DNA of 64,000 nucleotides from Lactobacillus paragasseri (GCF_003584685.1 NZ_AP018549.1:248001-312000); one strand, 5' to 3'; counted from the stretch's first letter, positions 18,616 through 28,536 are shown. Numbers and translations: made by a program. The notes: a model not told the origin generated them from the sequence alone.

Positions 18616-20238
18616 ATGACAAAGTATATTTTTGTAACTGGTGGGGTTGTTTCATCATTAGGTAAAGGTATTTCAGCCTCAAGTTTAGGACGCTTACTTA
18701 AAAATCGTGGTTTAAAGGTTACCATGCAAAAGTTCGATCCTTACATTAACATTGACCCAGGTACAATGAATCCATATCAACACGGTGAAGTTTACGTTAC
18801 TGATGATGGTACTGAAGCCGACCTTGATTTGGGTCACTACGAAAGAATTGTTGATGTTAGAACAAGTAAATATTCTAACGTGACTACAGGTAAGATTTAC
18901 CAAGAAGTACTTGATAAAGAACGTCGCGGTGACTATCATGGTGCAACTGTTCAAGTGATTCCACACATCACTGACATGATTAAGAAAAAGATCATGCGTG
19001 CTGCCTTAACGACTGATTCAGATGTAATTATTTCTGAAATTGGTGGTACAGTAGGCGATATTGAATCAACTCCATTTATGGAAGCAATTCGTCAAATGCG
19101 TCGTGAAGTTGGTGAAGAAAATGTAATGTACATCCACTGTACTTTAGTACCTTATCTTCATGCAGCTCACGAAATGAAGACTAAGCCAACTCAACACTCA
19201 GTTGCTGAACTTAGAAGTATTGGTATTCAACCTAATATGCTTGTTTTAAGAGCAGAAAAACCAGTACCTCAAGATTTAAAGAATAAGATTTCAACTTTTA
19301 CAGATGTTCCAGTAGATCGAATTATTGAGTCTATTGATGCTCCTTCACTTTTTGATTTACCACTTGCCTTTCAAGCACAAGGGATGGATCAAAAGGTTTG
19401 CGATTTCTTACATTTAGAAAGTCCAAAGCCAGAAGCTGATATGGAGGCTTGGAAGAAGCTTGATGAGCGTGCAAAGAACTTGAAACACGAAACTACTATT
19501 ACTTTAGTAGGTAAGTATGTAGAGCTTGAAGATGCATATATTTCAGTTACTGATGCATTGCAACACGCAGGCTACTTGTACGATACCAAGATTAAAGTTA
19601 ATAAAGTTCAAGCAGAAGATATCACTGAAGATAATATTGCAGAAATCATGGAAGGTTCTGACGGTTTAATTGTACCTGGTGGTTTTGGTACACGTGGTCT
19701 TGAAGGAATGATTACTTCAATTAAGTATGCTCGTGAACATGACATTCCTTTCTTGGGTATTTGTTTAGGTATGCAAATGGCAAGTGTCGAATTTGCTAGA
19801 GATGTACTTGGATTAAAAGATGCAAATAGTGCAGAGGCTGATCCAGAAACTAAGAATAATATCATTGATATCATGGCTGACAAGCGTGACGAAGAAAATA
19901 TCGGTGGAACTCTTCGCTTAGGGTTATACCCAGCAACTTTAAAGAAGGGTACCAAGACTCGCGCAGCTTATGATGATCAAGATGTTATTCAAGAAAGACA
20001 CCGTCACCGTTACGAATTTAACAACGATTATCGTGAAGCTTTTGAAAAGGCTGGCATGGTCTTCTCCGGCGTTTCTCCAGATAACCACTTAGTAGAAATT
20101 ATTGAAATTCCAGATAAGAAATTCTTCATTGCAGCTCAATACCACCCAGAATTTTTAAGTCGTCCACAAAGACCAGAGGGTTTATTCAAAGCCTTTATTG
20201 GTGCAGCTAGTGGTCTTCCAGCACAACATTTTAATTAG
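18616..20238 (+). CDS. pyrG: CTP synthase (glutamine hydrolysing)
   Basis: It aminates UTP to CTP with ATP and glutamine. The 540-residue protein opens with [20 protein letters not shown] (synthetase P-loop) and [13 protein letters not shown]. The C-terminal class I amidotransferase domain carries FLGICLGMQ with nucleophile Cys383 and QYHPEF with the catalytic His. The start at 18616 follows AGAGGAAG; the frame is open further upstream into the leader terminator, which cannot be coding. Regulation is through the upstream attenuator. Confidence 0.97.
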   Translation: MTKYIFVTGGVVSSLGKGISASSLGRLLKNRGLKVTMQKFDPYINIDPGTMNPYQHGEVYVTDDGTEADLDLGHYERIVDVRTSKYSNVTTGKIYQEVLDKERRGDYHGATVQVIPHITDMIKKKIMRAALTTDSDVIISEIGGTVGDIESTPFMEAIRQMRREVGEENVMYIHCTLVPYLHAAHEMKTKPTQHSVAELRSIGIQPNMLVLRAEKPVPQDLKNKISTFTDVPVDRIIESIDAPSLFDLPLAFQAQGMDQKVCDFLHLESPKPEADMEAWKKLDERAKNLKHETTITLVGKYVELEDAYISVTDALQHAGYLYDTKIKVNKVQAEDITEDNIAEIMEGSDGLIVPGGFGTRGLEGMITSIKYAREHDIPFLGICLGMQMASVEFARDVLGLKDANSAEADPETKNNIIDIMADKRDEENIGGTLRLGLYPATLKKGTKTRAAYDDQDVIQERHRHRYEFNNDYREAFEKAGMVFSGVSPDNHLVEIIEIPDKKFFIAAQYHPEFLSRPQRPEGLFKAFIGAASGLPAQHFN

Positions 20239-20262
20239 GCTTTTCAAAAATTAAATTTCGGT

Positions 20263-20302
20263 AACAAGAGGGCCATAATACACGGGTTCTCTTGTTTTTT
20301 TT
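20263..20302 (+). terminator. Rho-independent terminator after pyrG
   Basis: AACAAGAG / CTCTTGTT with a long apical part, followed by T8. Confidence 0.82.
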
Positions 20303-20371
20303 GCGTTTTTCATTTAATATATTTTGTGATACATTTGGGTATTACAAATAGAGAAAAGGATTGTTTCCCCA

Positions 20372-21637
20372 ATGAAACAGATGATTATTCATGGTGGAAA
20401 GCCCCTGAAGGGCGACGTATGGATCGGCGGTGCTAAGAACTCCACTGTAGCACTGATTCCAGCGTCAATACTTTCGCGGACTCCTGTTACCCTAGAAGGG
20501 GTTCCGCGAATTGCTGATGTAGATAATTTGATGGATCTGCTTAGTGAAATGGATGTGAAGTGTGATTTTCACGAAACCACTTTACGGATAAATCCTGATG
20601 ACATTAAGCGTAGTCCCCTTCCAGCAGGTAAGATTAAGAGTTTGAGAGCTTCTTACTACTTTATGGGTGCATTGTTAGGTCGTTTTGGTAAAGCTGTAGT
20701 AGGCTTTCCAGGCGGCGATGATATTGGCCCTCGTCCTATTGATCAACACATTAAAGGTTTTGAAGCACTAGGCGCAACTGTTGAAAATGAGAACGATCAA
20801 ATTATCATCACAGCTCCTAAGACTGGGCTTCGTGGTGCAAAAATTCATTTAAAGATGCCGTCTGTCGGCGCAACAATGAACATAATTATGGCTAGCGTAA
20901 TGGCTAAGGGACAAACTATTATTGAAAATGCAGCTAAAGAGCCAGAAATTATTGATTTAGCAACATTTTTAAATAATATGGGAGCCGTTATTCGTGGTGC
21001 TGGTACTGATGTAATTCGAATTGAGGGAGTAGAAGAGTTAAAAGCTCAAACTCCGCATACTATTATCCCTGATCGAATTGAAGCTGGAACCTACGTGGCT
21101 TTAGCTGCATGCATTGGTGATGGAATTAGAATTCATAATATCATTGAAGAACACCTTGATTCATACTTAGCAAAAGTAGAAGAGATGGGTGTAGTAATTG
21201 ATGCGGACGAAGATTCACTTTATGTGTATCCAGCAGGTGACTTAAAGATGGTTCAGGTTAGAACCGACGTCTATCCAGGATTTGCAACTGACTTGCAGCA
21301 ACCAATTACTCCACTTCTTTTAACCGCTAAGACGGGTGAGGGTGTAGTAATTGATCAGATTTATCCTAAGCGAGTAGGACATATTCCTGAACTTCAAAAG
21401 ATGGGTGCAAACATCCATGTTGAAGATAATATTATTTTAGTTCACCCAACTCATCATTTACATGGAGCACACGTCAGCGCAGGTGAAATTAGAGCAGGAG
21501 CATGTTTAATGCTAGCTGGTTTAATGGCTGATGGCGAGACTATCATTTCAAACGCAGGTAACATTTTGCGTGGTTATGATAGAATTGAGCAAAAGTTGCG
21601 TCAATTAGGTGCAGAAGTATCTGTAATTGATGTTTAA
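20372..21637 (+). CDS. murA: UDP-N-acetylglucosamine 1-carboxyvinyltransferase with Asp at the fosfomycin-target position
   Basis: First committed step of peptidoglycan synthesis: enolpyruvyl transfer from PEP to UDP-GlcNAc. The 421-residue protein has the conserved Lys22 in GGAKNST and the loop FPGGDDIGPRPID. The usual sequence is PGGCxIGxRP, with Cys binding fosfomycin; here that position is Asp116. Asp at this place is known in other bacteria to keep activity and abolish fosfomycin alkylation. Its place behind rpoE-pyrG matches the second MurA paralogue (MurAB/MurZ) of Bacillus, so another copy probably exists elsewhere. A strong terminator follows. Confidence 0.93.
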   Translation: MKQMIIHGGKPLKGDVWIGGAKNSTVALIPASILSRTPVTLEGVPRIADVDNLMDLLSEMDVKCDFHETTLRINPDDIKRSPLPAGKIKSLRASYYFMGALLGRFGKAVVGFPGGDDIGPRPIDQHIKGFEALGATVENENDQIIITAPKTGLRGAKIHLKMPSVGATMNIIMASVMAKGQTIIENAAKEPEIIDLATFLNNMGAVIRGAGTDVIRIEGVEELKAQTPHTIIPDRIEAGTYVALAACIGDGIRIHNIIEEHLDSYLAKVEEMGVVIDADEDSLYVYPAGDLKMVQVRTDVYPGFATDLQQPITPLLLTAKTGEGVVIDQIYPKRVGHIPELQKMGANIHVEDNIILVHPTHHLHGAHVSAGEIRAGACLMLAGLMADGETIISNAGNILRGYDRIEQKLRQLGAEVSVIDV

Positions 21638-21670
21638 AGTTTTTGAAAATAGAAAAATAATTTAAAGATA

Positions 21671-21724
21671 AAAAGGTTGATAGTATTTTGTTTAAGAACA
21701 ACGATATTATCAACCTTTTTGCTT
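21671..21724 (+). terminator. Rho-independent terminator after murA
   Basis: AAAAGGTTGATA pairs with TATCAACCTTTT across a 25-base apical region; T's follow. Confidence 0.85.
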
Positions 21725-21847
21725 TGTAACCGAAATAATGCAAAAAACATAGCTGATTATTAATTTAAAATGAAAATATTTGTTGAATTTAATAAAACTT
21801 AATGTAAAATATAATCTATCAATTGGGAAACTGAGGTGAATTAGCTA

Positions 21848-23431
21848 ATGATAAAATCATTTTTTAAGTCTAATTATAAATATACTTTTATTTTTATTGT
21901 TTCGACTGTTATTGGCGGGGCCTTAGTTGCTTATGGAAGCTATGGCTTAACTCCTGCGACTGATTCCTTAAAAAGTCTTGATACTAAAAAATTTATTTTA
22001 TGGATTGTTGTAATAACAATCGCATCAGCTGGTGGTAGAGTATTACAATTCTCAGCTGGTTATCTCTTTGCAAAACAGGAGCAGGAATATTTTCATAGTT
22101 TAAGGAAAAAACTTATAAATCATTATTATGAAAGTACATCTATAGATAAGCTATCTAATATGCAAAATAGATTAACAAATGATCTAAAAATTATTAGCGA
22201 TCAAGCTTTAGATCCAGTATCTAATGTAGTCCTTTGTGTAGTTGATTTAGTATTTTCTGCATATGTAGTTTTAACTTTTAATTTTTGGCTGCTTTGTTTA
22301 ATTTTAGTTTTAGCAGTAATTATGCTTTATTTGCCAGATTTGTTGTCTAAGCAATTAGAAAAAGCAACAAATGAAGTTTCCTCTAACTATAGCAAGTATA
22401 TTGATACCATTGAAAAATGGTTAGCAGGGCTAGCAGTTTTACAAAGATATCGGTCAAGGACAAAATTATCTGCTGCCTTAGCTAGAAGTTCTTCAGGATT
22501 AGAAAAAGCCACAGTAATTCGAGATAAAAAATCTGTTGAATTACGTAATCTCACTTATACTGCTAATATGGTTGCTCAAGGAGCTGTTCTTCTGGCAACT
22601 GGATTATTAGTATTGAATCATCAGTTAACTATTGGTACCCTTATGAGTATTGCGAATTTTTCTAGCTTAATTTTTTCTCAGCTTGTTAATGTTACTTCAC
22701 AGATTGGTTCAATTAAGTCAACTAGATCGTTAGCAGATAGTGTAATGAAAGAAATTAAAGAGTTACCAAATTCAGAGAAAAAAGAAGGCTCTCTAACAAA
22801 CTTTGACACTCTTTCTACTCATGGTTTAGTTCTTCAGTATCCTAATGGTGAAAAAATCCAGTATCCTGATATTCAGATTAAAGCTGGAGAAAAAGTACTT
22901 TTAAGTGGTGACAGTGGAACAGGTAAGTCAACGCTGTTCAAAATGATTTTAAATGAAATAAAGCCTACTCAAGGTAAAATTGTTTTTAAAGATAAGCTAG
23001 GCAAGATTCTCAATCCTGATTATTCACAAATTGGATATATTCCACAAGATCCAGTTGTTTTTCCAGGAACAATTGAAGATAATATTACGATGTTTAATAG
23101 TAGACTGAATAAAAAGGCAGCGAATTGGGCACAAAAGGTTCAGTTAGCAACAGACTTTGAAAAGTTCCCTGATGGTATTAAAACCGTTGTAGATCTAGAT
23201 AAAAATAATCTTTCTGGAGGGCAAAGACAAAAAATAATTTTGGCTCGAACTGAAGTATATAACAGTAAGATTATCTTAATTGATGAAGGTACTTCAGCAA
23301 TAGATTCGGTTGCGACAGAGCAAATTCTAAAAAATATTCTTAAAGAACCTGCAACGGTAGTCTTTATCGCGCATAATTTAACTGATGAAATGGTTCAATT
23401 ATTTGATCGTAGGATTAACTTAAGTAAGTAA
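21848..23431 (+). CDS. ABC exporter-type half transporter (membrane domain plus ATPase)
   Basis: The 527-residue protein has an N-terminal six-helix exporter-type membrane domain (first helices about residues 12-30 and 48-70) and a C-terminal ATPase: Walker A GDSGTGKST, signature LSGGQRQK, Walker B IILIDEGTSAID. No peptidase C39 domain and no neighbouring bacteriocin, regulator or partner gene are present, so the substrate is unknown; drugs, peptides or lipids are possible. It would act as a homodimer unless a partner lies elsewhere. GAGGTGA precedes the start and a terminator follows. Confidence 0.82.
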   Translation: MIKSFFKSNYKYTFIFIVSTVIGGALVAYGSYGLTPATDSLKSLDTKKFILWIVVITIASAGGRVLQFSAGYLFAKQEQEYFHSLRKKLINHYYESTSIDKLSNMQNRLTNDLKIISDQALDPVSNVVLCVVDLVFSAYVVLTFNFWLLCLILVLAVIMLYLPDLLSKQLEKATNEVSSNYSKYIDTIEKWLAGLAVLQRYRSRTKLSAALARSSSGLEKATVIRDKKSVELRNLTYTANMVAQGAVLLATGLLVLNHQLTIGTLMSIANFSSLIFSQLVNVTSQIGSIKSTRSLADSVMKEIKELPNSEKKEGSLTNFDTLSTHGLVLQYPNGEKIQYPDIQIKAGEKVLLSGDSGTGKSTLFKMILNEIKPTQGKIVFKDKLGKILNPDYSQIGYIPQDPVVFPGTIEDNITMFNSRLNKKAANWAQKVQLATDFEKFPDGIKTVVDLDKNNLSGGQRQKIILARTEVYNSKIILIDEGTSAIDSVATEQILKNILKEPATVVFIAHNLTDEMVQLFDRRINLSK

Positions 23432-23464
23432 AAAGGACTTGGAAAATTCCAAGTCCTTTTTGTG
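23430..23464. terminator. Bidirectional terminator between ABC exporter and pbuX
   Basis: AAAAGGACTTGG / CCAAGTCCTTTT, a perfect 12-bp stem with a 6-base loop, between convergent genes. Confidence 0.9.
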
Positions 23465-23486
23465 TGGTTTTAAGAAAAATTTTTAA

Positions 23487-24815
23487 TTAGTGTTGTACCT
23501 CAATTTTTTCTGGTGCAGCAGGGATATGCTGCTCTTCTAAGCCAGATTTTCCTTTAAAGAGGAGGTTGAGGATAGTAGCACTTAAGCTAGCTACAACAAT
23601 ACCGTTTCCAAGGAATAACTGAACAGTTTCAGGTAAAGATTGGAAAACTTGCGGATAAACAGTAACACCTAATCCTAAACCAATTGAAATGGCTACGATT
23701 AAGATGTTGCGAGTATCATCGAAATCAACTCGCTTGAGCATCCGCATTCCTTGGACGGCGATCATAGTGAACATTACTAGCATTGCACCGCCCAAGACAG
23801 AATCAGGAATAATAGTTACTAAAGCACCAAATTTTGGTAATAGTCCCATTAACATTAAAAATCCAGATGCCCAGTAAATTGGTCGTTTAGTGGTGATGCC
23901 TGATAATTCAAGCAAACCAACATTTTGAGAAAAAGTAGTATATGGGAAAGTGTTGAAGATACCACCGAGAATTTGAGCTAATCCTTCAGCACGGTAGCCC
24001 TTCTTGAGGTCATCGCTTGAGATATCTTTGTGGAGCAAGTCCCCAATAGCAAAGAAAACACCCGTTGATTCAACCATTGAAACTAGTGCAATGATAATCA
24101 TGGTTAAGCTAGATGACCACTCAAATTGTGGCATACCGAAATAAAATGGTTGTGGTAAGTGGAACCAAGAAGCTTGTGCAACTGGTGTTAGTGATACCAT
24201 TCCAAGCATACTTGCAATTAGAGTTCCCGCAATTAATCCAACTAAAACAGCAATTGATTTGATAAATCCTTTGCCCCAAACCTGTAATGCCAAAATAATT
24301 GCTACAGTTATAAAACCAGTTAAAAGATTTTTGGGATCACCAAAGCTCTTAGCAGCAGAATTTCCTCCGCCAAGATTTTGGATAGATACTGGAATTAAAG
24401 AAAGCCCGATAACTGTGATTAAACTTCCAGTTACAACTGGTGGAAACAATTTTTTGATTTTTGAAAAATATCCTGCTACTAAGAAGACGAAAATACCTGC
24501 GACAATAATAGCGCCATACATCGTTCCGATAGTAAATTTCTTACCAATCATTTGAAGAGGAGCAACTGCTTGAATTGCACATCCTAAGACAACTGGCAAG
24601 CCAATTCCGAAGTAGCGATTACGCAAGAGCTGCAGTGCAGTGGCTAAACCACACATAAAAATATCAATTGAAACTAGATAAGTCATTTGTGTGGAGTTAA
24701 ATTTTAAGGCTGTACCAATTAAAAGAGGAACAGCGATAGCTCCAGAATACATCGCCAATAAATGCTGCAATCCTAATAAAGCTGCTTTTTTGTGGTTAAC
24801 TTGCATATGCTTCAT
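23487..24815 (-). CDS. pbuX: Xanthine permease (NCS2 family)
   Basis: The 442-residue membrane protein has 12 or more hydrophobic segments. Family features include QHLLAMYSGAIAVPLLIG at the start and the segment SMVESTGVFFAIGD. It starts directly after the xpt stop codon with GGAG 8 bases before the ATG, so the two form a salvage operon for xanthine uptake and phosphoribosylation. Expression is controlled by the guanine riboswitch ahead of xpt. Specificity for xanthine over uracil or uric acid rests on the pairing with xpt. Confidence 0.92.
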   Translation of the reverse strand: MKHMQVNHKKAALLGLQHLLAMYSGAIAVPLLIGTALKFNSTQMTYLVSIDIFMCGLATALQLLRNRYFGIGLPVVLGCAIQAVAPLQMIGKKFTIGTMYGAIIVAGIFVFLVAGYFSKIKKLFPPVVTGSLITVIGLSLIPVSIQNLGGGNSAAKSFGDPKNLLTGFITVAIILALQVWGKGFIKSIAVLVGLIAGTLIASMLGMVSLTPVAQASWFHLPQPFYFGMPQFEWSSSLTMIIIALVSMVESTGVFFAIGDLLHKDISSDDLKKGYRAEGLAQILGGIFNTFPYTTFSQNVGLLELSGITTKRPIYWASGFLMLMGLLPKFGALVTIIPDSVLGGAMLVMFTMIAVQGMRMLKRVDFDDTRNILIVAISIGLGLGVTVYPQVFQSLPETVQLFLGNGIVVASLSATILNLLFKGKSGLEEQHIPAAPEKIEVQH

Positions 24816-25394
24816 TTATTTTTCTCCTACAAAATGTACTTGATTATTTTCAAAGTTAGCAATTCTAGCTAGGGCTTCAAGACGATAGCCATGTTCTTTA
24901 ACCCAGTCGCTACCACCTTGGAACTCTTTGGCTACTACCACGCCGACGCCTGCTACAGATGCATCTGCTTGCCTGGCAATATTAAGCATTCCCTTAACAG
25001 CTTCACCGTGTGCTAAGAAATCGTCGATAATTAATAAATGGTCATCACTACTTAAAAATTTCTTTTCAACACAAATTTTATTGTTAACCTTTTTTGTATA
25101 AGAAAATACATCGGCCCAGTAAACGGCATCATTGAGAGTAGATGGCTTTTTCTTTCTTGCAAAAACCATTGGAACACCCAATTGATAAGCTGCCATAATA
25201 CCAGGTGCAATTCCTGAAGCTTCGCAGGTAAGAACTTTAGTGATTTTTTCGTTTTCAAATAAACGTTTGAATTCTGCTCCTACTTGCATCATAAGTTCCG
25301 GATCGACTTGATGATTAAGAAAAGAATTAATCTTTAAGACGTCACCATCTAGTACTTCACCATCTTTGCGAATCCGTTCCTCAAGTAATTTCAA
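24816..25394 (-). CDS. xpt: Xanthine phosphoribosyltransferase
   Basis: It converts xanthine and PRPP to XMP in purine salvage. The 192-residue length and the start MKLLEERIRKDGEVLDGDVLK are characteristic, as are VLTCEASGIAPGIM and the PRPP loop LLIIDDFLAHGEAVKGM. GGAGGA lies upstream. A purine riboswitch and terminator precede it, and pbuX follows without a gap. Confidence 0.95.
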   Translation of the reverse strand: MKLLEERIRKDGEVLDGDVLKINSFLNHQVDPELMMQVGAEFKRLFENEKITKVLTCEASGIAPGIMAAYQLGVPMVFARKKKPSTLNDAVYWADVFSYTKKVNNKICVEKKFLSSDDHLLIIDDFLAHGEAVKGMLNIARQADASVAGVGVVVAKEFQGGSDWVKEHGYRLEALARIANFENNQVHFVGEK

Positions 25395-25410
25395 TTTGTT
25401 CCTCCTGCAT

Positions 25411-25454
25411 AAAAAAGACTTCTTCTACCCGTGAATTTAGGGTAAAAGAAGTCT
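25411..25454 (-). terminator. Expression-platform terminator of the xpt riboswitch
   Basis: On the minus strand AGACTTCTTTTACCC pairs with GGGTAGAAGAAGTCT around a 9-base loop and runs into T6, about 17 bases before the xpt start codon. It is the off-state terminator. Confidence 0.9.
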
Positions 25455-25482
25455 ATTGTAGTGCTACTTATGACATCGATTA

Positions 25483-25546
25483 CCTATAGTCCAGAATTAA
25501 TTGGTTCCGGGTAGAAACTGTCGACCTTATTACGACGATATATAGA
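25483..25546 (-). ncRNA. Purine riboswitch aptamer (guanine class)
   Basis: On the minus strand, P1 is TCTATA / TATAGG. P2 is GTCG / CGAC closing loop TAATAAGGT, J2/3 contains GTTTCTAC, and P3 is CCGGAA / TTCTGG closing CCAATTAA. These match the purine aptamer including its loop-loop contacts. J3/1 reads GACTAT with C at the base that pairs with the ligand, which marks guanine or hypoxanthine rather than adenine recognition. A promoter lies just upstream and a terminator just downstream, so ligand binding should stop xpt-pbuX expression. Confidence 0.93.
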
Positions 25547-25561
25547 TATTTTGATATTTAG

Positions 25562-25590
25562 AGTGTAGCAGAATCATTTTCCGAACACAA
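25562..25590 (-). promoter_or_regulatory. xpt promoter
   Basis: On the minus strand TTGTGT (25585-25590), 17 bp, TACACT (25562-25567) with a TG one base before it. The start would fall about 8 bases ahead of the riboswitch P1. Confidence 0.78.
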
Positions 25591-25609
25591 GTGCCTTTTT
25601 AGCGATGAA

Positions 25610-26386
25610 TCATTCTGAAACTGCTTTTTTCTTTTTTAGCGACATGACTGCTTCAAAGATTCCATATGCAATTCCAGCTAATGGCCAAATGATCCAGCTC
25701 TGGTTCCAGTTATTACTTAAAAAACTATAAGCAAGATAGATAAAAGAAATTATCATCCAGTAAATAGTTGCGTATTTTTCAATCAACTTTTTACCAGCTT
25801 TTTTCTCACTTGTGTAGTCATCAAGTTGTAAGATAATATTGAAACTATCATGAATGATATTGGTTTTAACTAAGAAAAAGACGCCAATGCCAACGAGTAA
25901 AAGCGTCGCTGAAGAAAAGCCAGTCATTAAGTCATCAAGTCTACTGCTAGCAAGTGCATCTACAAATAAGGCGCCACTCATTAACGGAATAGCAGACAAA
26001 ATGCAAAAAGTAATGCCAATAATTTTAAAAATCATATGTTGGTTTTCATAGACTTTGTTTTCTTTGATAATTTTTTCTCTTACATTGTTTGAAAGATTAC
26101 AGTCTTCATATTCGTAATTTTCATGAACTTTAAGCCATCGATTCCCAGCTATGAATAACGCAACTGCTGTGGCGATAAAAGTTAGTAAAACAATTACTCC
26201 AATTCCAGTTGCAAAATTGATTGACCAGGTTAAGATGTCTAATCTAGTAAGACTAATTAAAATTAATAAGACAATTGGTGAGAAAATACATAGCATTACG
26301 CCACTAGCAATTAATGTAGAACTGCGTCTTCTGGCAGATAAGAAATCTTGGGTAGCAGAATAAGATATGTAATTTTCGTTAGACAT
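25610..26386 (-). CDS. Membrane protein related to the membrane half of the XRE regulator at 28577
   Basis: The 258-residue protein has about six hydrophobic segments and a hydrophilic N terminus. Its segment SARRRSSTLIASGVMLCIFSP aligns with TASQKSSKLRALAIALIIFSP of the XRE/membrane protein encoded at 28577-29581, with similar segment order after it, so it looks like the same membrane domain without a helix-turn-helix. Function unknown. The start is taken at ATG 26386, behind AGAGGTGA; the reported upstream GTG would overlap that site. It is divergent from guaA. Confidence 0.7.
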   Translation of the reverse strand: MSNENYISYSATQDFLSARRRSSTLIASGVMLCIFSPIVLLILISLTRLDILTWSINFATGIGVIVLLTFIATAVALFIAGNRWLKVHENYEYEDCNLSNNVREKIIKENKVYENQHMIFKIIGITFCILSAIPLMSGALFVDALASSRLDDLMTGFSSATLLLVGIGVFFLVKTNIIHDSFNIILQLDDYTSEKKAGKKLIEKYATIYWMIISFIYLAYSFLSNNWNQSWIIWPLAGIAYGIFEAVMSLKKKKAVSE

Positions 26387-26570
26387 GATAATCACCTCTT
26401 TAATATATAAATAGAAGTTTGTATAGACTATTTATATTTTATCGATCAAGAAATGAATACGCTATTTTAATGCTTAGGGATAGAAAGATAAAAGAAATGA
26501 TTGACCAATCGAATTTTTCTTAGTAAAGTTTCTAGTAAATAGGGATGAATTATTTTAGAAGGAGAAAATT

Positions 26571-28124
26571 GTGGCTAAGACTAATCTAAATGACTTTGAC
26601 AAGATTATCGTGCTTGATTTTGGTAGTCAATATAACCAACTGATTACCCGTCGAATTCGTGATTTTGGTATTTATTCAGAACTTTTGCCTCATGACTTGA
26701 GCATTGAAAAGATTAAGAAAATGGCACCTAAAGGAATTATCTTTTCAGGTGGTCCTAACAGTGTTTATGATGAAGGCGCATTAAAGGTTGATCCTGAAAT
26801 CTTTAAGCTAGGTATTCCAATTTTAGGTATTTGTTACGGGATGCAGCTGATGAGTTACGACTTAGGTGGCAACGTAGAAAAGGCTGATAATTCAGAATAT
26901 GGCCGTGCAGATATCGAAGTAACTGATCCAAATGCGGTCTTGTTTGAAGGTTTACCTAAAGAGCAATATGTATGGATGAGTCATGGAGATTTAGTGACTA
27001 AGGCACCAGAAGGCTTTAAAGTTACTGCTAAGAGTAAGAACTGCCCAATTTCTGCAATTGCTAATGATGAAAAGAAATTCTATGGAATTCAATTTCATGC
27101 GGAAGTTCGTAATTCAGAATATGGGTTAGATATTTTAAAGAACTTTGCATTCAATGTTTGCGATGCAAAAGCTAATTGGACAATGGACGATTTCATTGAC
27201 ATGCAAGTTGATGAAATTCGTGAAAAAGTCGGTGATAAGAAAGTCATCTTGGGCCTTTCAGGTGGTGTTGATTCAAGCGTTACAGCAACACTTTTGCACA
27301 AGGCAATTGGTGATCAATTGACTGCGATTTTTGTTGATCATGGGATGCTTCGTAAGGACGAAGGCGACCAAGTAATGCAAGCCTTGAACAAGGATCTTGG
27401 TGTAAACATTATTCGTGTTAATGCACAAAAGCGCTTTTTAGGTAAACTTAAGGGCGTAACCGACCCTGAGCAAAAACGTAAGATCATTGGTAAGGAATTT
27501 ATTGAAGTCTTTAATGAAGAAGCTAAGAAGCTTAAGGATGTTGATTTTTTAGCTCAAGGTACGTTATATACTGATGTGATTGAATCAGGTACTAATACTG
27601 CTCAAACAATCAAGTCTCACCACAATGTTGGGGGCTTGCCTAAGGACATGCACTTCGAGTTAATTGAACCACTGCGTAAGCTTTTCAAGGATGAAGTGCG
27701 TGAACTTGGTGAAAAATTAGGTATTCCTCATGACTTAGTATGGCGTCAACCATTCCCAGGTCCAGGTCTTGGTATTCGTGTACTTGGCGAAGTTACCGAA
27801 GATAAACTTAAGATTGTGCGTGAAAGTGACGCAATTTTACGTGATGAAATTAAAAAAGCAGGACTACAAGAAGATATTTGGCAATACTTCACAGTACTTC
27901 CTGGTATCCGTTCAGTTGGTGTTATGGGGGATGGACGTACTTACGACTACACTATTGGTATCCGTGCTGTAACTTCAATTGATGGAATGACAGCTGACTT
28001 TGCAAAAATACCATGGGATGTATTAAGTAAGATTTCTACAAGAATTGTAGATGAATGCGATCATATTAACCGTGTAGTTTACGATATTACCAGTAAGCCA
28101 CCTTCCACAATTGAGTGGGAATAA
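26571..28124 (+). CDS. guaA: GMP synthase (glutamine hydrolysing)
   Basis: It aminates XMP to GMP. The 517-residue protein starts with GTG behind AAGGAG. The N-terminal amidotransferase domain has ILGICYGMQ (nucleophile Cys) and GIQFHAEV (catalytic His; Ala replaces the usual Pro). The ATP-pyrophosphatase domain has [11 protein letters not shown], and the C-terminal dimerisation domain ends [17 protein letters not shown]. It sits near xpt-pbuX but has its own promoter and no visible riboswitch. Confidence 0.97.
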   Translation: MAKTNLNDFDKIIVLDFGSQYNQLITRRIRDFGIYSELLPHDLSIEKIKKMAPKGIIFSGGPNSVYDEGALKVDPEIFKLGIPILGICYGMQLMSYDLGGNVEKADNSEYGRADIEVTDPNAVLFEGLPKEQYVWMSHGDLVTKAPEGFKVTAKSKNCPISAIANDEKKFYGIQFHAEVRNSEYGLDILKNFAFNVCDAKANWTMDDFIDMQVDEIREKVGDKKVILGLSGGVDSSVTATLLHKAIGDQLTAIFVDHGMLRKDEGDQVMQALNKDLGVNIIRVNAQKRFLGKLKGVTDPEQKRKIIGKEFIEVFNEEAKKLKDVDFLAQGTLYTDVIESGTNTAQTIKSHHNVGGLPKDMHFELIEPLRKLFKDEVRELGEKLGIPHDLVWRQPFPGPGLGIRVLGEVTEDKLKIVRESDAILRDEIKKAGLQEDIWQYFTVLPGIRSVGVMGDGRTYDYTIGIRAVTSIDGMTADFAKIPWDVLSKISTRIVDECDHINRVVYDITSKPPSTIEWE

Positions 28125-28137
28125 TAGAATATATAAA

Positions 28138-28170
28138 TAAAGCTCGCAATTAGATTTGCGAGCTTTTAGT
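28138..28170 (+). terminator. Rho-independent terminator after guaA (GCTCGCAA type)
   Basis: AAAGCTCGCAA / TTGCGAGCTTT with a short loop, then T-rich sequence. The same stem sequence recurs at 28537, partly at 30919, and at 32152. Confidence 0.9.
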
Positions 28171-28195
28171 TTTTAAAATATGCTATAATTTAAGT

Positions 28196-28327
28196 AAAGA
28201 AAAAGGAGATCCGATGATCTCCTTGCAGCCCGCTTTAAGAGCGGTGGTCGACATTATAAAAAAACGTTGAAAACGACGCTCTATAACTCGCCAAAGTTAT
28301 ATAAGTAGAGCGGCGTTTTTATTTTTT
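28196..28327 (+). ncRNA. Candidate antisense antitoxin RNA of type I TA locus 1
   Basis: An extended -10 TGCTATAAT (28181-28189) starts a plus-strand RNA. It begins with hairpin GGAGATC / GATCTCC (28205-28222) and a second hairpin CCGCT / AGCGG, and ends in the hairpin at 28272-28320 followed by T's. The 3' end overlaps the end of the toxin gene on the other strand. The RNA also contains GGTGGTCGACAT (28243-28254), nearly repeated at 28330-28341 inside the toxin gene, so it can pair with the toxin mRNA at two places. Organisation resembles the Fst/TxpA families; the RNA itself is inferred. Confidence 0.7.
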
Positions 28328-28408
28328 GTGGTGGTCGATATAAGTTAGCAGAGCTAACACAAACGTACCAAACAAAAGCATTAAAGAAATACTTTCGTAA
28401 ACCGACAT
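28319..28408 (-). CDS. Type I toxin, small hydrophobic (holin-like toxin / Fst-TxpA-like), copy 1
   Basis: A 29-residue peptide (begins MSVYESISLMLL, ends YIDHHKK) with a single membrane helix of about 18 residues and a charged tail, matching the short putative holin-like toxins of lactobacilli. AAAGGGG lies upstream of ATG 28408, and a -10 TATAAT (28497-28502, minus) lies about 90 bases upstream. A convergent RNA gene overlaps its 3' end. Such toxins depolarise the membrane when not repressed by the antisense RNA. The peptide is identical to that of copy 2 at 30700-30789. A larger overlapping frame (28281-28439) has a better ribosome site but is not conserved between copies. Confidence 0.85.
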   Translation of the reverse strand: MSVYESISLMLLFGTFVLALLTYIDHHKK

Positions 28409-28496
28409 GGTTGACCCCTTTCTGTAGTATATTGACCATAGGCCTCACCTCCGGGAGGAAAAACAACCGCCGCTCATAAAACTTTCTGCTATAAAT

Positions 28497-28502
28497 ATTA
28501 TA
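28497..28502 (-). promoter_or_regulatory. -10 element of toxin gene, copy 1
   Basis: TATAAT on the minus strand about 90 bases upstream of the toxin start; the corresponding TATAAT occurs at the same relative place in copy 2. No good -35 is visible. Confidence 0.6.
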
Positions 28503-28536
28503 TCGAAAACTTGTTCGTAATAAATATGATCAAATT

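Noticed and set aside
28281-28439. 52-codon frame with a strong ribosome site annotated as the toxin gene
   Set aside because: It changes amino acids and length between the two copies, whereas the 29-codon frame is kept exactly; treated as a possible regulatory ORF only.
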